Origin: DATARH01 sp038228485
GTDB lineage: Bacteria > Pseudomonadota > Alphaproteobacteria > ATCC43930 > CGMCC-115725
Direction: 5' to 3'
NCBI GenBank assembly: GCA_038228485.1
Contig: JBBRPG010000007.1
Span: 1 to 44,446, forward strand
DNA: 44,446 nucleotides
Shown: one piece after another, positions 40,678 to 44,446 of the stretch
Layout: the number at the start of each line of letters is the position of its first letter
How positions within the stretch are numbered: the stretch's first letter is position 1
The notes under the pieces: model-generated
Seen by the model: only the letters and a program-made list of their open reading frames with translations
The model's database searches: none
Told to the model about the DNA's origin: nothing
Position numbers and translations under genes: made by a program

Positions 40678-42678
40678 GATGCGGTAAAAATGGCGGTTGC
40701 CTCCGCGACATTGAGCCCCGTGGTATTATTCTGAAAAACTCCGCCGGTATGCGTGATGTACCGGGAGGCCGTCTGTCGCTGGTGCTGTCCATTTACAAAT
40801 CTTGATATGGCAAAAGAGAGAAAACAGGCTACGCGAGCGCGGGTGATGGAAACGTATAGCAAGCGCGCGCCTTCTAAGATTAGGCCGGGGTAGGGTTGCC
40901 GCCTGTTGCCAGGGAATACGTCCTCTTCTAGTCCCGGTATAAACACCACCTGAGCATTCAGACCTTTGGCGCCGTGCATTGTCATAATTCGAATGCCGGA
41001 CGCTCCTAAATTGTCCTGCGGTTCGGGCAATTCTAGCCGCTTGTATACTTCGCGCTGTATATTGGCGATCTGTTCGCTGGTGGTTGCCGATATGCCATCT
41101 CTTAATTCCTTTAACGTCATACCTTGCGGGAACGGCGGATAAAATGCGTCCCAATCTCGTTGATAGGCTTGACCAAATGTATTTAACAGCAAGGTCGAAA
41201 TTTCCGCGGCCCGCTGCGCCAGCGTATCGTCTGGCGTCCACCGAGCCAGCTGCGCACAAAAAGCTCGGGCGCGATCGAGAGCGTTGCGGGCTCTGCCGGT
41301 GAATATGCCATTCGGGAGGGCGTCATAGAAGAGTGAGCGATAGTTCAAATTATTTGTGATCGCCCGTGCTGCGATGGTGTTGCATGTACCGAGGCCGACA
41401 CCCGGCAAGTCACCTAATAATACGCGGAGTGCCACGTAGTCATTATGGTCGCAGATGATACGTAGAAAGGTTAAGACGATACGGCCTACGTCTGTATCTC
41501 TGAACGAGACGCTATTTACTCCTTCAAATGCAATGCCAGCGGCGGTCAACCGAGCCTCGATAGGCTGACCCAACCGTCTGTTGCTTAGAAGAATGAGGAT
41601 GTCCTTCGGTGCTAGCCCAGCGGCGATTAGCCGTCTGCAAGCTTCAACAATGTGCCGTGCCTCCTCGGCTCCCGACGTGAACCGCCAGCGAAATACATTT
41701 CCGGGTACAGGCGGCGTCGAATTGGCATACATGGAGATGAATGTTTTAGGAAGTCTGTTAGGTACGGGAAATCGGGCCATGAGGCTGGCTGCTGCATTTA
41801 GAATATTCGGGCCGTATCGAAAGCAATGCTGTAACGCATGATCGGTTGAGTTGGGGTACTGAGCAGCGAAATTTTGAATCCCCTGCGGTGCTGCGAAGCG
41901 AAACGAATAAATGCTTTGATCATCGTCGCCGCAAATAAACGTATTGACGCCCTCCTGTATGAAATGGTCGACGAACTCCTGATCTAAGGGATTAAGGTCC
42001 TGAAACTCGTCTACAACCAGATGTTCGAGATGGACGAGAGTGTTTGGCGAGAGCGTTCCCGCCCTGGTCGCTTCAACACATTGCCGGATAATTTCACCTG
42101 GTAGGACACAGGAATAGAGCTGTGTGCGCGTCAGATGAAATTGCTGAAATGCTTGCTGCTCGCCGGGCGTTATGGGCGGAACGGGCGGGACAAAATTAGC
42201 GGATCGTAGACCCCAGTTTGCCAAAACGCCTCGTGTGTCTCCGTATTTCTTCACATCGCGGGCGCCGGAAAGTTGAATCATAAGAAAATTCGGAGTCGAA
42301 AATATTAGTTGTTTCCCACTCATTTAAAACTATTGGATCAACAGGATATTGGGCAAGAAGCCCGGCGCTGCGGAGGACGCGCAACGCGAGAGAATGAAGC
42401 GTCGATACTCTAATATCAGCGGTGGCGGGAATGTTATTTTGCGTTCCATATTCTTCTATCCTTAGCGCCAGATCATGGGCCGAAGCTCGCGTGAAGGAGA
42501 CGACGGCGATGTCGTCGGGCGTTACGCCGCGAGTGAGTAACCAACCGATACGATGCTCGATCGTGCGAGATTTTCCGGTGCCGGGGCCAGCTACCAGGCG
42601 TGTCTGCGGCGATGGGGACGTAGCGGCTGCTGTTTGTGCAGCAATCGCGGTCTGCAAATCAGTTGTCGAGTAAGCCAT
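40665..42678 (-). pseudogene. UvrD/PcrA-like helicase interrupted by one frameshift
   Basis: A superfamily 1A helicase in two frames. The first part (42678 down to about 42285) has the Walker A box GPGTGKSRT, FTRASAHDLALRI and STLHSLALRVL. The second (to 40665) has DEFQDLNPLDQ, GDDDQSIYSFRF, QHCFRYGPNIL, TMHGAKGLNAQVVF and EGARLLYVSITRAR, that is motifs II to VI. The parts join if one base is gained or lost near the AAAA run at 42285-42288 (NIFDSEF in one frame, MIQLSGARDVKKYG in the other). Joined, about 670 residues, a normal length. It is AT-richer than the chromosome and converges on ssb. It may be a real lesion or a sequencing error. Confidence 0.88.
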
Positions 42679-42864
42679 TCGAGATACACTGCTGGGTTGT
42701 GTTCCGAATGGTTTAGCACGTTTTGCTGTGAAAAAAGTGGGGTCCGCGGCGGGCTAAATCACGATCCGCTCAACCTCATCGAGACTGAGCTCGACGCGCC
42801 GACGGCGGCTATAAGCGTTGGAACGGCGGGTGCCCGGACAGGGGTGATTTCTTTCATCGATTTC

Positions 42865-43401
42865 TCAGTAGAGCCATTCAACAAATTGTCGACGTTGCTG
42901 CGACACGTAATGGGGCCGGCTGGTTAGATGTAAGATAAAGGCAACGACCGCTGTGGTGAACCGGCCTCGCGCATCCACGGGTACGCAGCCATAGTCTTCT
43001 GCGGCCATCGTCAGGTTCTTGCCCAGGTCGCCGATGCTCCGACTCTCGAAAGAAACGTGGACATGGTGGGCGAACTGATTGCGAATTTTGCGAAGGGTAT
43101 CGGCCTCCCTCATCTCACTTTTCGAAATAAGCGCTAGGGCGAAGGCTGCCGCGCTTCGTGTCGCCAGGCTTCCAAGCGGCGCGCTGAACCCTTCAATCAG
43201 CGACGAGCTGGTATCGCTTTCGATTAAGAAGGCGAGCAACGTGCGTCGCATCAACTCGTCGATGAAGCTCGTCGCGATCAAGACCACGCCGCGCTCAGTT
43301 TCTTTGTTCAGCTCGGGCAGGAACGAGGCGAACTCCGTCAGGTGCGGGTGTGTCGCGGCGAGGGGTTGCTGGGGCGATGGAATGTCTTTGTCCTCGGTCA
43401 T
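42865..43401 (-). CDS. MltR-like (mannitol operon repressor family) protein
   Basis: A 178-residue helical protein matching the MltR family: ERGVVLIATSFIDELMRRTLLAFL, then GFSAPLGSLATRSAAAFALALIS, and DTLRKIRNQFAHHVHVSFE, the last a common helix of MltR/HEPN-like folds (R-x-x-x-x-H near RNQFAHH). There is no mannitol gene nearby, so the biochemical role is open. ATG 43401 follows AAGGTGG; a GTG three codons upstream is less likely. A perfect 22-bp palindrome stands 16 bases upstream of the start, suggesting repressor control. Confidence 0.72.
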   Translation of the reverse strand: MTEDKDIPSPQQPLAATHPHLTEFASFLPELNKETERGVVLIATSFIDELMRRTLLAFLIESDTSSSLIEGFSAPLGSLATRSAAAFALALISKSEMREADTLRKIRNQFAHHVHVSFESRSIGDLGKNLTMAAEDYGCVPVDARGRFTTAVVAFILHLTSRPHYVSQQRRQFVEWLY

Positions 43402-43417
43402 CCTACCCACCTTAAGG

Positions 43418-43439
43418 TGTGATAAAGGACATTATCACA
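43418..43439. promoter_or_regulatory. Perfect palindromic operator before the MltR-like gene
   Basis: TGTGATAA-N6-TTATCACA (43418-43425 and 43432-43439) lies between the AT-rich TATATA-type promoter area (43,440-43,446) and the ribosome site of the MltR-like gene. The adjoining CACCTTAAGGTG (43408-43419) is a second palindrome containing the Shine-Dalgarno sequence. The arrangement suggests autoregulation by the gene product or another small regulator. Confidence 0.6.
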
Positions 43440-43507
43440 TATATAAAACGGGAGCGATCGAAGGGTCGTGGGTCAATCTGAACTTTTGGGCTTCTGATAA
43501 ACTGGAT

Positions 43508-43554
43508 GGCTTGGCGGTCTGCCGTGTCGATCGACAAACGGAAGCCGCCAAGCC
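43508..43554. repeat. 47-bp inverted repeat with a 12-bp central palindrome
   Basis: Outer arms GGCTTGGCGG (43508-43517) and CCGCCAAGCC (43545-43554) are perfect complements. In the centre TGTCGATCGACA (43525-43536) is a perfect palindrome, and the intervening 7-8 bases share a CCG/CGG pairing. It lies in a 387-bp gap without a convincing gene. Possible roles are a recombination site, an origin structure or a transcript-end hairpin. No T-run follows. Confidence 0.6.
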
Positions 43555-43788
43555 TGCTTGATGAATGGATTATGCCGCTTCTTTTTGGAAAGCATGAACC
43601 TACGAAATTCTCGTAGCGACAGCCCGAAATGTTTTTCCCATTGGATACGGTATTTCAGTCTAAACCCGCGCAAGCGGTGTCCCATCGGCCTTCTTTTAAG
43701 CCAGAAAATCCTACGCCGTGACAAGCAGCTGATGTCCTAATGGTGGTGTCTCAGTGTCTCAGTTTGAAATTGGGGATGGGCTTTCGGA

Positions 43789-44055
43789 TCAAAGCGGCTG
43801 CGCGCATTTGCGGCACTTCCGTCCGATCCCCCAGGCCCCAGCCATGAAGCCAACACCACAACTCCGGCATTTCAGGGTGCTGACGTAGGCGTACCAGCCG
43901 CCAGCGGCAATCGCATTGATGGCGATCACCAGCCAGGGTGTAGTGCCACGCGTCGCCTCCACTCCGCCCATCAATGCGATATAAATGGCGGCAACGGCGA
44001 CAGCGAATATCACGAACAAGCCGACACTAAGCCACGCCTTCGAGTCAGAACCCAT
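43789..44055 (-). CDS. Small membrane protein with a zinc-ribbon-like tail
   Basis: An 88-residue protein with two hydrophobic helices (WLSVGLFVIFAVAVAAIYIAL and WLVIAINAIAAGGWYAYV) and a C-terminal CRSCGVGF...GRKCRKC set of four cysteines in CxxC pairs, likely binding zinc. ATG 44055 follows GGGAGGG ten bases upstream. A second small CxxC-CxxC protein is encoded about 265 bases upstream on the same strand, near the window edge. Function is unknown. Confidence 0.65.
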   Translation of the reverse strand: MGSDSKAWLSVGLFVIFAVAVAAIYIALMGGVEATRGTTPWLVIAINAIAAGGWYAYVSTLKCRSCGVGFMAGAWGIGRKCRKCAQPL

Positions 44056-44320
44056 GAGGTAGTGGCCCTCCCTTTTAAGTTGTTACCGCCTTCGGCTGAC
44101 GCGGCTTGTAGGTGCCACGGATATCAGAAACCTCCCAAAGTCGATCCGATACGCCAGCGGCCATCGCCGGGAATTTGCGCCGCCGCGGGCCAACGCATAA
44201 GCGGCATTCGGGAAAATCTGCTCGACCTGACTTGCACATGCCTCTCGCCCAACTCGTCCTATCCCCGAGTGCGCGCCGGATGCGAGCTGGCGAGGTCACC
44301 TGTTTCCCCCGACCCGCTTT

Positions 44321-44443
44321 TCAAGGGATCAAAACTGTTCCGCATCGGCTGCAGGTTGATTCGGGCCAAACGCGCCGCTGCAGACCCCAAATGCCATCGG
44401 TGACTTTCAGAAAAACACTTTTGTCGCATTTCGGGCATGTCAT
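44321..44443 (-). CDS. Zinc-ribbon-like small protein at the right edge, possibly partial
   Basis: A - strand frame beginning at ATG 44443 (MTCPKCDKSVFLKV) and ending at TGA 44321-44323 encodes 40 residues. It has CPKC and CSRC pairs separated by about 27 residues, with a DGIWGLQRR segment between them. The frame may start farther right outside the window. The cysteine arrangement recalls the neighbouring 88-residue protein, whose tail has AWGIGRK between its cysteine pairs. The 44,056-44,320 gap shows nothing else convincing. Confidence 0.45.
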   Translation of the reverse strand: MTCPKCDKSVFLKVTDGIWGLQRRVWPESTCSRCGTVLIP

Positions 44444-44446
44444 GCC

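Noticed and set aside
43418..43439. CRP-type site at the MltR-like gene
   Set aside because: TGTGA and TCACA are present but separated by 12 bases instead of 6, so it does not fit the CRP spacing.
43473..43724. Basic - strand frame of up to 83 residues
   Set aside because: It spans the 47-bp inverted repeat, has no domain features and only a closely spaced AAGAAGG before an internal ATG (43685). Support is too weak.

Overview
The window looks like the chromosome of a GC-rich alphaproteobacterium, probably Rhizobiales or a neighbouring order. Three things point there. The serB / degP / DUF2065 / hflC / hflK block is arranged as in that class. Intergenic repeats of kinds common in those genomes sit between the genes (GTCATTGCGAGCGAAGCGAAG-type, GTCCTTCGAGACG-type, GTAGGGTGGAAAAGCGTAGC-type and GGCCGGG..CCCGGCC). 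Two RepB/ParB-type proteins are also present. No tRNA, rRNA or CRISPR array was recognised.

Layout. 1-2,860 is the end of a small integrated element: a gene running off the left edge, an AlpA-like regulator, an unknown protein coupled by ATGA overlap to a P4-type tyrosine integrase, and a repeat cluster next to the integrase start. 2,862-30,199 is chromosomal. It holds an MFS exporter, an ABC substrate-binding lipoprotein-like gene and two luciferase-like oxidoreductases. An eight-gene peptide/opine-type ABC transporter operon reads leftwards from about 18,570 and carries four tandem paralogous substrate-binding proteins. It is followed by a divergent membrane TIR-Sel1 protein, a metallo-beta-lactamase-fold enzyme, serB, degP, the hflKC protease-regulator pair, the Mrp Fe-S carrier, a ParDE-like toxin-antitoxin pair and a two-domain VOC protein.

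30,547 to the right edge is a second, much less ordinary accessory region. It starts with a three-gene operon coupled by ATGA overlaps: a large serine recombinase, a ParB-like protein and a RepB-like protein. Next is a stand-alone Cas1 homologue of 568 residues with apparently intact active-site residues, extended by a four-cysteine zinc-finger-like motif and a C-terminal helix-turn-helix. There is no Cas2, no effector and no CRISPR. Beyond it lie a two-HTH regulator with a C-terminal membrane segment, six tandem 12-bp iterons in an AT-rich tract, a ribbon-helix-helix-like protein, two unknown basic/helical proteins, and the exonuclease part of a protein-primed-like family B DNA polymerase whose polymerase domain is missing. 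An SSB, a UvrD-like helicase broken by one frameshift, an MltR-like protein with a perfect 22-bp operator palindrome, a 47-bp inverted repeat and two small zinc-ribbon proteins follow.

The combination Cas1-HTH + PolB remnant + SSB + helicase + iterons suggests a decaying, casposon-like or protein-primed replicating integrative element that now shares an island with a serine-recombinase system. That reading is inference. The individual domain calls rest on motifs visible in the translations.
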